Shown: positions 1 to 11,400 of the stretch, in pieces
Position numbering within the stretch: position 1 is the stretch's first letter
Layout: each line of letters begins with the position of its first letter
DNA from: Takifugu bimaculatus
Lineage: Eukaryota > Chordata > Actinopteri > Tetraodontiformes > Tetraodontidae
Reading direction: 5' to 3'
Assembly (NCBI GenBank): GCA_004026145.2
Contig: CP034990.1
Coordinates: 11,555,566 to 11,619,565 of the forward strand
DNA length: 64,000 bases
Made by a program: the position numbers and the translations under genes
Notes under the pieces: model-generated
What the model was told of the DNA's origin: nothing
The model's database searches: none
The model's input: only the letters and a program-made list of their open reading frames with translations

Positions 1-1298
1 TGTGCTCGGGAACACGCTGGTAGAGAGCTTCTCTTTCAGGGTCTGGCAGCTGGGAAAGTGGCTCAAGTTTCCTTTGTGCATCTGTGCCTCCCACAGAGTC
101 CGTTTGGTTTTAAAGGCCTTCACTGTACTGTACATATCAGAGGGGACACCACCCCGACCCTGCAGCTGCAGCTTCATTGCATTCAGATGACTCGGAATGT
201 CCCACAGAAAAGCCGTTTCACACAAGAACCTTTGGTCTGGGAGCTGAGTCGTGTCTTTCTCTTTGCTGTCCAAGAACATCCGATCTCCTCAGGAAGCTGG
301 AAACATCTTTGCAGCACCTTTCCCTGGCTTAGCCATCGCACCTCAGTGTGATGGGGCAAATCACCACGCTGCGTTTGCCACTGGCTCAGAAACGCCTTGA
401 ACTGGCGCTGAATTAAACCTTTGGCTCTGATAAAGTTCCCTGCGTGCGTGATGGTGAACATTCCATGTTCCATGTTCAGGGCTTCAGCACACAACGATTC
501 CAGGTGTATGATGCAATGATGAGCTGTCAGTTCAGCCGTAACGTTTTCCTCCTGCATCTTCTCCCGTATCTTGGCCACCAGTCCACTCCTGTGTCCACAC
601 ATGGCAGGTGCTCCGTCTGTTGTCCAACCCACCAGTTTTTCCCGAGGCAGCTCCATCTCATTTCCACATCTTGACACCTCTTCATACAAATCCTGTCCTG
701 TGGTTGTGCCGTGCACAGGACGTAACGCCAGAAACTCCTCTGTCACGTTGAGGCTGGAGTCCCCTCTAATGTCGCTGCTCTCATCCACAGCCAGGGAAGA
801 TGCCATGAAATCTTTCCCCTTTTTCTCCAGCTGCTCTTTTAGATTGAGGGACAACAATGGTGTTTCTGCTCAGGCTCCCGTTTCAAAAGAGTTGCCTTTT
901 GTCTGGCCAAACTTGCTCACAAACTTTAAGCATGCAGTGTTTGATGAAGTCCCCCTCTGGAAATGGCCGGGCTGATTGAGCGATCTCTTCTGCCAGAATC
1001 AAACTGGCCTTGACAGCAGCCTCGCTTTGAGATTTGGCTTTTCTGAACAGAGCCTGTCCAGATTTGAGGCCTGGTTTTAATTCCTCAACCTTCTGTAGCT
1101 TTTGTTCCATGTCCATATTCTTGTCTTTGTCCGCGTGTTTAGCTTCATGATGCCGTCTCAGATGATATTCTTTCATTACCGCCACCCTTTCTCCACTCAG
1201 AAGACACCCAGGTTTCCCAGCTGCCTCCGTGAACATGTGCTCCCACTCCCACCTTGTTTGAACCCCCGGTTCTCAGTGTCCACCTTCCCTTTTGCCAT
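1..1298 (-). pseudogene. hAT transposase remnant (GTF2IRD2/ZBED-like), copy A, runs off the left edge
   Basis: A minus-strand reading, start codon at 1298-1296, gives a BED-finger-like N-terminus (MAKGKVDTEN, then RRHHEAKHADK), the SEAAVKASLILAEEIA helix, and further on LAVDESSDIR, LVGWTTDGAPAMCG and HTEVRWLSQGKVLQRCF. These are hallmarks of hAT transposases related to the GTF2IRD2 C-terminal region and ZBED proteins. The finger looks damaged: the second Cys of the expected Cys pair reads as Ser. The frame is broken near 860-885 and again near 1230-1240, so no intact protein is encoded. The protein would continue beyond base 1; the missing C-terminal part is present in copy B at 29057-29500. 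Host role is not implied; it is transposon debris carried by the segmental duplication. Confidence 0.85.
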
Positions 1299-4110
1299 TT
1301 TATGGGGATCTGAAAGTTAACTTTTGCTGTTATGCTAATGACTACTGAGAAATAATGAAATGAAGCCACCTCCCGCTCAGACTGTCACCGTTGCATTGTG
1401 GGAAATGTAGTATTGGCCTGTGTAAAACATCTGCGGCCTGTGGGCCGGTTCTAATAATAAATCAATATCATCCCGGGACCATAGAAACCCCCCGACCTTG
1501 ACTCTGACATATGAGCTTTAAATGATTTCTTTTGACTCCCATTTATTTGGCTGTTTGGATATCATCTTTGCTAGTGTGTGTGCACGCACGCTCTATGGAA
1601 CTGGCATAAAGGATGTTAAAATTAGTCTAAATTAGTCTAAATTAAATAAAAATTCATCCATTCATCATTCCCAACAGGCGGTGTTTGATTAGAAACTCTT
1701 TCTGAACTCTGGTGCTCTGAAACATCTCTGCTTCCATTTTCAGCTGTTTTTATTCTCAATAACATCAAATCATCCATCCATCCAAATCGTGGTCCTGTTG
1801 GACCACCAAAGGACAAACTCTTTCCATTTAGCACGGACAAAAAAACCCAAATCCTGTTTAGCAAAGAAGCTGTGGGGAGAGTTTGAGGAGCGTTTCTGAA
1901 GAACACGCTGCCATATTGGGTCCAAGCTGCTGGGGTTTTTGTTGTTTCCAGGTGAATCGGTGGGCAGCAGCGTTACCGCCTGTCTCTGCCCCCCCCCCCT
2001 CTCCCCGTGGTCGTGGTCACGCCGGGCATCTTTACTGGTCCCGTTTTAAACAGGTTCTGTTGGGAACAGGTGTTCTCCAGAACTGTATTTCAGGCTGCTG
2101 TGCTGAAGGGCTGTTTTCAGTAGCAATAGAGCCAGAGTGTGCCTGCTCCATATGAACCCCCCCAGGCCGTGCTTTCCTCCTGGCTGAGCCATAATCAGCT
2201 CTGGATGGACTGGTTCACGCTTGGACTGAGTCAAGATTTGATAGCTTGACTGATTCTTACAGTTTTGGATCAAACCCCCATCTGCTGATTCCAGGAGATC
2301 TTTAAAGGATCTCAGAGCTTCAGATCTATGAAGCCTGCTCAGCCCCCGGCAGCGCTGATGAAACCATTTCATTCCTTCAAAAAAGCAGAACATGAAGCTC
2401 CAGAAAAGGTTTTTGGATCAAGTTTCCAACAGAACGAGGACAAGTGGGTAAAAGCGCCACTTTAAAGCCTCCACGCCTCAGAAAACATCCACCTTTAGGA
2501 TGCCTGACTTTAGAGGATCATCGGTTCGCTCTGAGCACAAGAACAAACATTTTTAACCTCAGTCCAAGAACATCTGACCTGAAATGATCAAAAACCTTCA
2601 GCATAAAAAGATGGTGGAGAGAAAGCTGCTGGGAGGTTCTCAGAAGAGAAGTGGCATTAAAGCCAGCTGGAAGAGTCCAGCCTGCTTCCTGCTCCTCCAA
2701 ACAGGCGTCTCCACACCAACACTGAGGAACACGGGCTTCTGTTCTTCCTTCTTCTCTTCTGACTATTGCGTGTTTGATGAATGCAGCATCCACTCACTGC
2801 CCCCCCCTCATTTACACTGCTCCTGGTTTCACAATGCTCCTCAGACAGATGCAACCAGAGACACTGATGCCGTCAGACAATAAACCTGAGTGTTTTTGTG
2901 TCCGGTTATTAACATGTTCCATGCTTTTCCTTCTGCAACAGTTCATCACACCTGCTCAGGGAAACCTCGGTGTAAAGGAGGTGAAGCCGTGCCTCAGTGA
3001 CTCTACTTTGCTGTTTTAGAAACTAACAGTTATTAGATGAATACACAGTGTGCACGTACGCGCACACGTGTGCATAAACACTTAATACACGCGTGTGCGT
3101 GGATGTAGACTTTTTAGTACTTTGGGTTCAGATACTTTTTAGTATTTTGCAGATTCGTGTCTGTATATAAACCAGATCCTCCTGGAATAAAGAACTAAAG
3201 GCTGACTGTTGTCACGTGACCTGCCTCCGTCTGTGTCCGATGATGGAACCTGCCTGGAACATCTGGTCCACAGAAAGAGCAAAACAGCTCACAGAACTGG
3301 TCCAGTTCAGACCCAAAAATGACAAATAATGAAAATGTGTGACGCAGTAGAACAATGGACGAACTTTCTATTGGTCATTGACAGTTTCAGTCATTTTCAT
3401 CAGAATTCATCAAAAATATTTAAACCAACAAACTACACACAGAACCGCAAAGTTTAGAGCTTAAAGGGAGCGACAGGTGAAGATTTAAAGCTCAACGCAG
3501 CTGAAGAAGTTCCAAAAAGGAGAAATATCATGTGGTGCTTTACCGCCACCCGGTGGACATGCGTGGGACTGCAGACAATAGTTAAACGCGCTCCGACACA
3601 TTCTGACCTCTGCTGCTCCTCCTGGACTCCAGGGCTGCAGAAATATGCTGCTTTTACAAGTCTTTCAAATCTGTCAAGCATCATAAATCTTATTTATTTA
3701 GCTTGGTTGAATAATGGTGGAGAATGGTGTCCGAAAAGCGTCTTTATTTTAAAGTGAACAAGAACAGTTCGGTCCGCGTTCACAGAGAGGCGGAGAGACC
3801 TCGAGAGAGTCCAAAACAAGTCCGCTAGGAAAACTCTCAAAAATAGTCAAGCCACAGAAGTCAGGGTTTGGTGATGAGGACGAAAACACTCCGCCGCTGG
3901 CAGACGGGAGTTCTGTCCTTAAACCTAACGGGAGATTGAAGAGAGACCGCAGGTGCGTGTGTCTGCGGGGCCACTGTGGCTGATGAGCGGCTCCTCCACG
4001 CCCCCTGCAGGTAGACACCCGCAACAACGTTCCCAGAAACTGGGAACCCAACAAACGAGTTTTTAAAAGTATTCCTTTCAGACTAAGCAGGAAGACTGAA
4101 TACCGACAAG
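1299..4110 (+). other. Upstream region of NLR copy A ending in a probable 5' UTR exon
   Basis: No protein-coding gene is seen over about 2.8 kb. Around 1427-1470 is a GGCCTGTGGGCCGG-type sequence often found near hAT ends. A poly-C run lies near 1990. The stretch is matched almost base for base by 30040-32857. A strong donor (GACAAG then GTGAGT) at 4111 suggests a 5' UTR exon ending at 4110, because the first coding exon at 5307 starts with an acceptor one base before its ATG. The promoter itself was not identified. Confidence 0.5.
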
Positions 4111-5306
4111 GTGAGTAAACGAAGAGCATTATTGAAAAGAATTGACAGTTGTGTTTGGAGATAAAATCAAGATTTGATTCAACTAGAGTTCATATTTAGT
4201 TTTAGCACAAAACATCGTTATACATTATAAATGAATAGGTCTTATTTAACATTCTTATAGTCTGGCTTTAGTTATAGTTGAATAGTCTTTCTAAGTGAAG
4301 TTTAGTTTATTTTTCTGCTCTTTGCTACTGATTCTAAAAGAACTTTAAACCCTCCCAGAATGTTTTAATGGTAGTAATATATACGCCATAAAGCTGTGAT
4401 TAGGTTTTAAAAGTGAAAGTGAAACTATTCTCTTCAGACGAAGCAGGAAGAGCGACATTTTGTGACAGGTGAAAAGCTCATAAAGTTATTAGAGTTGTTC
4501 AACAGTCCAGGTTACAGCGGGATATTTTGGTATTATTTAAGACAATAAACTTTAAAAATAATTAAATAAATCCACACAGGATCACAGGACACCAACAGGA
4601 TTTTGGGTTCATGTTGCACGTTTTCTCACAGTGGTTTATTGTTCTATGTTGTGGAACCACTGTGAAAGAAATGCAGGAGTGGGTGTCATTTCTTTCATCT
4701 ATTTTAAATAGAGCAGTGATCTTTGAGGACTTGGATTATAGAAATAATTGAAGAGGGGAACAAAGGAGGGAAGTTAAAAAGTCCTGACTAGCATGTTTAT
4801 GTAGCACCAGATAATTTAGAGGCTGAGCTGAAGACAGTCCTTTCACCATGTTGGCCTGTGGAAAACCAGTGTTGTCGGCCCGATGGACCAGCGTCCCCGT
4901 CGTTGCCGGACCACCGTTGGCCACCAGTTGGGTTTTGGGATCAAAGTGGGAGCGTTTCCTGTATCCGGTTCTCCTCACGGATCCATGACTACAACATGTT
5001 GCTGCAAGTGCAGAGACGTTTGCTCTGGAAAGAACTTTAGAGCACATTCAGTGCTGCAGGATGAGGGGCTGGAAAAGGTGCCAGTTCTTTTCTAACTGCA
5101 GGGAACAGTTAAAAAAGCAGCTTAAACTCTGAAAACATGAAAATGATACAGAGACATCATTGATTTATTGATTCAGTTGTTATCCAGAATGGATTAGAAA
5201 TGTTCCTGTTTGATAAAAATGCAGTGAATTGGGATTATTGAACTCCAACCTCTACAGATTATTTACCTTCATCACAGTCTCATCACTATTTCTGATGTTT
5301 CCTCAG

Positions 5307-5408
5307 GATGGACGAGGACAGAGCAGAGTCCACAGTGCCCAGCTGTGTGTCCCTGAAGAGTGACCACTCCAAACAACGACTAATAACCTTCCAAAGTTCA
5401 GAGAAAAT
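5307..5408 (+). other. NLR copy A coding exon 1
   Basis: Acceptor TTTCCTCAG ends at 5306, ATG at 5308, donor GTAAGA at 5409, phase 2 out. It encodes MDEDRAESTVPSCVSLKSDH and a short tail, the ESTVPSCVSLKSD motif that is typical of N-terminal peptide cassettes in fish NLR-C proteins. Its partner in copy B is 34055-34156. Confidence 0.8.
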
Positions 5409-8400
5409 GTAAGAAAACTAAAGCGTGATGATGTGTTTGTGTGGCACCCTATAAACTTCGGTATCAGACCTCAAGGGTCACCTTTAAAGTAAGGTTTTCT
5501 GAACCACATAACTCTGCCTTAGAACATTTCACAACCATACAAAACATCATTTTGTGGGTATTAGCCTCCACTATCGTGAAAAATGAAATTCATCAGGTCC
5601 TTAAAATGAAACGGTGCACCAACATGTCAGGCGTTCGCTCCCATTAACTCCAATGTTAATTTTAGTGTGGTAAATCTTTTAAAACTGAAAATTGCTTGTG
5701 TTTTTAACTGGTCATTTCTCCTACATGGGTTAACATCATCTCACTAAAATTCCTAGGCATATATTTTAAAGTTTCCCAACAATATCCATCATTGCAGAGT
5801 GCTCCAGCTCTCCATTTAGATACGGATGGGTAAGACATGGCAGGTCTGTGCAGCTTGTTCTGCCACACTGTTCCACCACATGTCATGAAAATTCATTAAA
5901 AAGTCTATTTCTAAGGCTCCTGGTTCTAATAAACCCATAGACAACAATATCAGTCATTTCTAAATGGTTGAAATAAGCTTTTGAATACGCGTGACCTCTG
6001 TGCTATTTAATGATCAGTTTCAGAGACCAGACGACTGTATTTGGAGCATAAATGGAGAACTTTTGTTCTATTCTATGAGTTTATATTCCTGATTTGGCAC
6101 TTTTATTTTTAACATAAATTCACAATGAGGAAAAGCCACTAAACACTTAAATCAAATACACTTTTCTCCAACTAAACGAGCTTGTTAGAACGTAAATAAC
6201 TTTATATTTTTTGCTCAGTGTTCATTCAATCTTCAACTGTCAGAGCAAACTGAAAGTAGAAGTGAACGCAGCCTTTCTTAGGCGTTGCTAACACCCAGTA
6301 GACATGTATAACCACTATTCCCATTTTTGACAGCTATCAGAAACGGTCTGCTTCCATTGGAGATTCCTCCTGTCCCGAGGGTGAAAAGAAACGGAGAACT
6401 GAACTGCAGACCGCCGACCTGAACAACAGCGTCTCACGTAAGCTCGTACATTTGTATTTATAAGATACTTTTGGGTCGGAATAAAGGAACAACTTGTGTA
6501 TTTACAATGTGCAAGAGAAGATCCAGAGAGCACTTGTTTGGTTCCACTGGAACCCTTGGACCCTCTGAAGACCTTCCTAAATGCTTAGACAGTATTTAGC
6601 AACATTTAGTCATTTAGTTCTGGAAAGTGTTAAAGAACTGAAGGCAGGTGACCTTTACAGGACAATGGGTCTGCTGAGTATGATGTGTTTGGAGAAGGTT
6701 TGATGTGTTTTTCTAAATATCATCCAGCTTTTACCAGCTGTTTAGTCCAAGCAAACTCTTGGAAGACATGGAAATGGTTGTTATAGACTAAATTACATTG
6801 AAACCCAATGAAATAAAAGAATAGGTGTACATAAGAAGACATAACATTTCAAACTGACAGTGAGATGGGTCATTACCCGACTGTTGCTTCTATCATTCAA
6901 ACATGACAGAATATTTTCCAGTTGAGGACATCTGTGTTACTGCTGTAGATGACAATTGTAAAAGGATTTAAAAGATTGTTTGTTTTAGAGGGTGGTGAAC
7001 TGCAGGAGGTGATAGAAGGTCATAAAATCAGTCTGAAGAGAAGATGTGAACGTGTGACTGAAGGAACTCATGAAGCAGGAAGTGGAACCCTGCTGAACAA
7101 GATCTACACTGAGCTCTACATCACTGAGGGACAAAGTGAGGAGGTGGACACACAACATGAGGTGAGACAGCTTGAGAGAACCTCCAAGAAGAACATCCAG
7201 GACACTCCAATCAAGTGCCAGGACATCTTCAAAGTCTTCTCTGAGCAACAGAGACACATCAGAGTGGTTCTGACCAACGGTGTCGCCGGCGTTGGAAAAA
7301 CCTTCTCAGTGCAGAAGTTCAGTCTGGACTGGGCAGAAGGTTTGGAGAACCAAGACATCAGTCTGGTGCTTCCGCTCTCATGCAGGGAGCTGAACTTGAT
7401 CAGAGATCAGCAGCACAGTCTTCTCTCACTGCTTCATGTTTTCCATCCAACATTACAGAAGATCAGAGCAGAAGATCTGACTGTCTGGAAACTTCTGTTC
7501 ATCTTTGATGGCCTGGATGAAAGCAGATTTTCACTGGATTTCAACAAGCATCAGGTCATCTCTGATGTCACACAAGTATCGTCAGTTGGCGTGCTCCTGG
7601 TGAACCTCATCCAGGGGAACCTGCTTCCCTCAGCTCTCATCTGGATCACCTCCAGACCTGCAGCAGCCCATCAGATTCCTCCCTCGTGTGTTGACAGGAT
7701 CACAGAAGTACGAGGCTTCACTGACTCCCAGAAGGAGGAGTACTTCAGGAGGAGGTTCAGTGATGAAGATCTGTCCAAGAGAATCATCTCACACATCAAG
7801 GCCTCCAGGAGCCTCCACATCATGTGTCTGATCCCAGTTTTCTGCTGGATCACTGCTATAGTTCTGGAGGACATGATGACCAGAGACCAGAGAGGAGAGC
7901 TGCCCAAAACCCTGACTGACCTCTACTCACACTTCCTGAGGGTTCAGATGAAGAGGAAGAAGCACAAGTATGGAGGAAAGCAGAGACCAGAGGAACTGAC
8001 TGAGGCTGATAAAGAACTCCTTCTGAAGTTGGGTCGGCTGGCGTTTGAACATCTGCAGAAAGGAAACATCATGTTCTACTCAGAAGACCTGGAGCAATGT
8101 GGTCTGGACGTCTCCGAGGTGTCGGTGTACTCAGGAGTTTGTACAGAGATCTTCAAGAGAGAGAGTGTGATCTTCCAGAAATCAGTCTACTGCTTTGTTC
8201 ATTTGAGCATTCAGGAGTTTCTGGCTGCCGTCTACATGTTCCACCGTTACACCAGGAAAGACACAGCGGTTATAAATCAGTTCCTAAAATATTTGAAACC
8301 AATCACATCTCTTGATGACTTCCTCAGGAGAGCACTAAGGAAATCTCTCAAAAGTGAAAATGGCCACCTGGACTTGTTTGTTCGCTTCCTTCATGGTCTC

Positions 8401-11400
8401 TCTCTGGAGTCCAATCAGAGGATCTTGGGTGGACTGTTGGATCAGATGGAGAACCACCCAGAAACCATCCAGAAGGTCCTCAACAACCTGAAGGAGGAGA
8501 ACAGTGATGAATTCTCCCCAGACAGAAGCATCAACATCTTCCACTGTCTGATGGAGATGAAGGATCAGTCAGTCCATCAGGAGATCCAAGAGTTCCTGAA
8601 GTCAGGGGAGATATCAGAGAAGAAACTGTCAGAGATCCACTGTTCAGCTCTGGCCTACCTGCTGCAGATGTCAGAGGAGGTTCTGGATGAGCTGAACCTG
8701 CTGCAGTACAACACCTCAGATGAGGGACGACGTTGCCTGATTCCAGCTGTGAGGAACTGCAGGAAGGCTGAGTAAGTAAAGATTTTTAGGGCCGGACATC
8801 GGCGTTTAAATCAAGCGAGTCGATCATGTCAGGCAGCAATACCCCCTCCAGTGGTCATTCCTTCAATTCTTTATCTCCATTGCAGCGTCCATAAATTAAA
8901 AACAACAACAATTCATCCAGAAATGTTCAACACTGGCTGGATATAAGTTCAAAGGTCAATCCAGACAAACCAACATAAGGCAGGAATAATAGGAGCCACA
9001 AGTTAACTGACTATCATGAAATTACTGTCATGTCATTAAATAACTTTTGTTTGTTTGTATACATCGTATTCTAACGACAGAAAAACACATTTTAACTAAT
9101 GACACGTGACTATTTTGCTTCATTTGTTCAACGTAAAAACAGCCGGCCTCGTTGGTTTAAATGGGTGTTTTAGGTCTTTGTGGCGGTTCCGTTTGGAGCC
9201 TTTATGTGACCCACAAAGTTGTTTGACCCTTTCCACACCCGTTAGGTGGCAACTTCATCACTAGCAACAAAAGGTGCAGTGAAAATGATTTGAAGGGAAA
9301 CAGGCAGATATAACAGAAGCTGAGGGCAATCGATGCAACCAGAGACTCTGATGTCATCGATCGGATCGCTGAATTAAGACTTGACGCACCATCGTACAAA
9401 TTGGATGAAATGCAAAATATCCAAAGAGCCGATAGACAGATAAAAAGATGCACGCTTCTTTAAACCATTTGCTATAATCATTTTAAATATTGAGTAATTA
9501 TGAGCTGTTCTAAAATAAGACAAATGTTGACAATAATTCAGTTGCATTTCAGATCTGATGGTCGTTCAAACTGTTGCTCTACGGTGTTGAATTTAGCTTT
9601 TCCAGGAAATGAGCTACATTTGTGTTGAGGTAGATTCTCAGATAAGTTGATGAGAAATCCCAAAGTTTGACTCACTATTTTTGTTTCATACACAACAGAC
9701 TGCCTGGTAGTCTTCTTTCAAAGAGTCATTGGGAAGTTGTGGCCTCAGCAATGACGTCAAACCCTTCTCATCTACGGGAGCTGAGCTTAATCTGGAACCA
9801 AAGCCTGACAGATGCCGACGTAAAGTTACTGTCTTCTGGAATGATGCATCCAAACTGCAGACTGGAGACGCTCAGGTCAGGAGGCCTCTGTTGGTCTTTT
9901 CTAAATTTCTTTACATTTTCTACTTTTCTCTTCATTTTCAGATTTAGAAATGTGTTTTTATTTGCCCCATTTATTCCTTTTCCAGGCTGAGTGACTGCAG
10001 GTTATCAGAGATCAGCTGTGACTCTCTGGCCTCGGCGCTGAGGTCCAATCCCTCCCATCTGAGGGTTCTGGACCTGAGTTGGAACCAGCTGGAGGATCCA
10101 GCAGTGAAGCTGCTCTGTGGTTTTCTCCAGGATCCTCTCTGTGAGCTGGAGACGCTCAGGTCAGTCAGAGATGATCCAGTACTTTCCCAGGTGTAACTAG
10201 TTAGACAATAACTGTTTAGATGTTTGATCTTTGTTATAAACGTAGTGTTACAGTTCTCAGAAAAAAGACCACACAGGACAGATTTGCAGTATTAAATTGG
10301 TTGTGGAAATCTGTCCCATGTGAGGATGGTCATCAATGACTAGAAAGGAAGTATCAGTTGTAGATTTGTCTTGTTTTATTTTAGGCTGGCCACAAAACCG
10401 CCCAAACATTCAGACCAATCAAAAACGGTTCTTCCTGTCTTTTAAAGATCAGAAGGAAAACTAGAAAACCCAAAAAGAAAGCTGCTGCAGTGTGCCATGC
10501 CCCTTCTCTACTGAGAAAAGCCATCCCAAAAAAGAGAAAAGCCCAAGTGTGAAGTGAGCGCCCTGTTAAACCTTGGTACCGAAAGCCTGCAGTCATTCTC
10601 ATCTTAGGTGGCTTCATTCCAGCCAGAAGCCCAAACCTGCCTCCCTCTTAAAGGGGCAGCAGGTCAGTCCAACCACAGAAACCTTCATGAAGATCTGAAG
10701 CTTTCAGCATCCACAATTGTTGCACCTCACTTCCATTGGAGTCCAAATCAGAAGTCAACGAGTTGATTCTACACCGATTTTACACAATGCAACCATTTTA
10801 AAAAGGTTTCCATCCATAAGTTTTCACGAATATTTAGATAAATCTGTTTGTTCATCGCCTCCTTCTGTTGTAATGATCATTAAAGAAAATGACCTTATTT
10901 GAGTTTTTCTCCTCACAAATATGACTTTCTATGAACGATGCAATAAATGCAGCTTGCAATCTAAGACAATATGGAAGTATGTGAATATAATAGTAGTGGA
11001 AGGAGCTCATAAAATAATACATTTGCTCTTCTCATCGAATCTTTCTATGGTATTAAAGAAAAACCTGCTCTTAGTCAACAACATCTAAGACATCAACCAA
11101 AAATCCTAATTTTCTACAATCTAATATAAAACAGTAGAGAAGAGTCTTTCTGCAGAGACACTGGTGGCAGGAATGCAGAAGTATCACCTGCTCAACTTGG
11201 AAGGTGGAGCAGAAACCAGCAGCTGAGAAGGTCCTCAGCGAGAGGAAGTGGTGGAGAACCATGAAACTTGCTAAGCTCCACCTCAGCTCCAGAGACGGGC
11301 TGAGCTGGAGCTGTGGCACCAGGTATCGCCCAGAAGAGCCTCCAACAAACAAGCTCTTCTCTTGGGAGGAGAGGGCTTTGAATCTCAGCTCAGTGTGCTT

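Noticed and set aside
10383..10680. Possible processed pseudogene of a basic protein in an NLR intron (KKRKAQ-type reading)
   Set aside because: Frames are broken and no parent gene could be named; also present in copy B by duplication.
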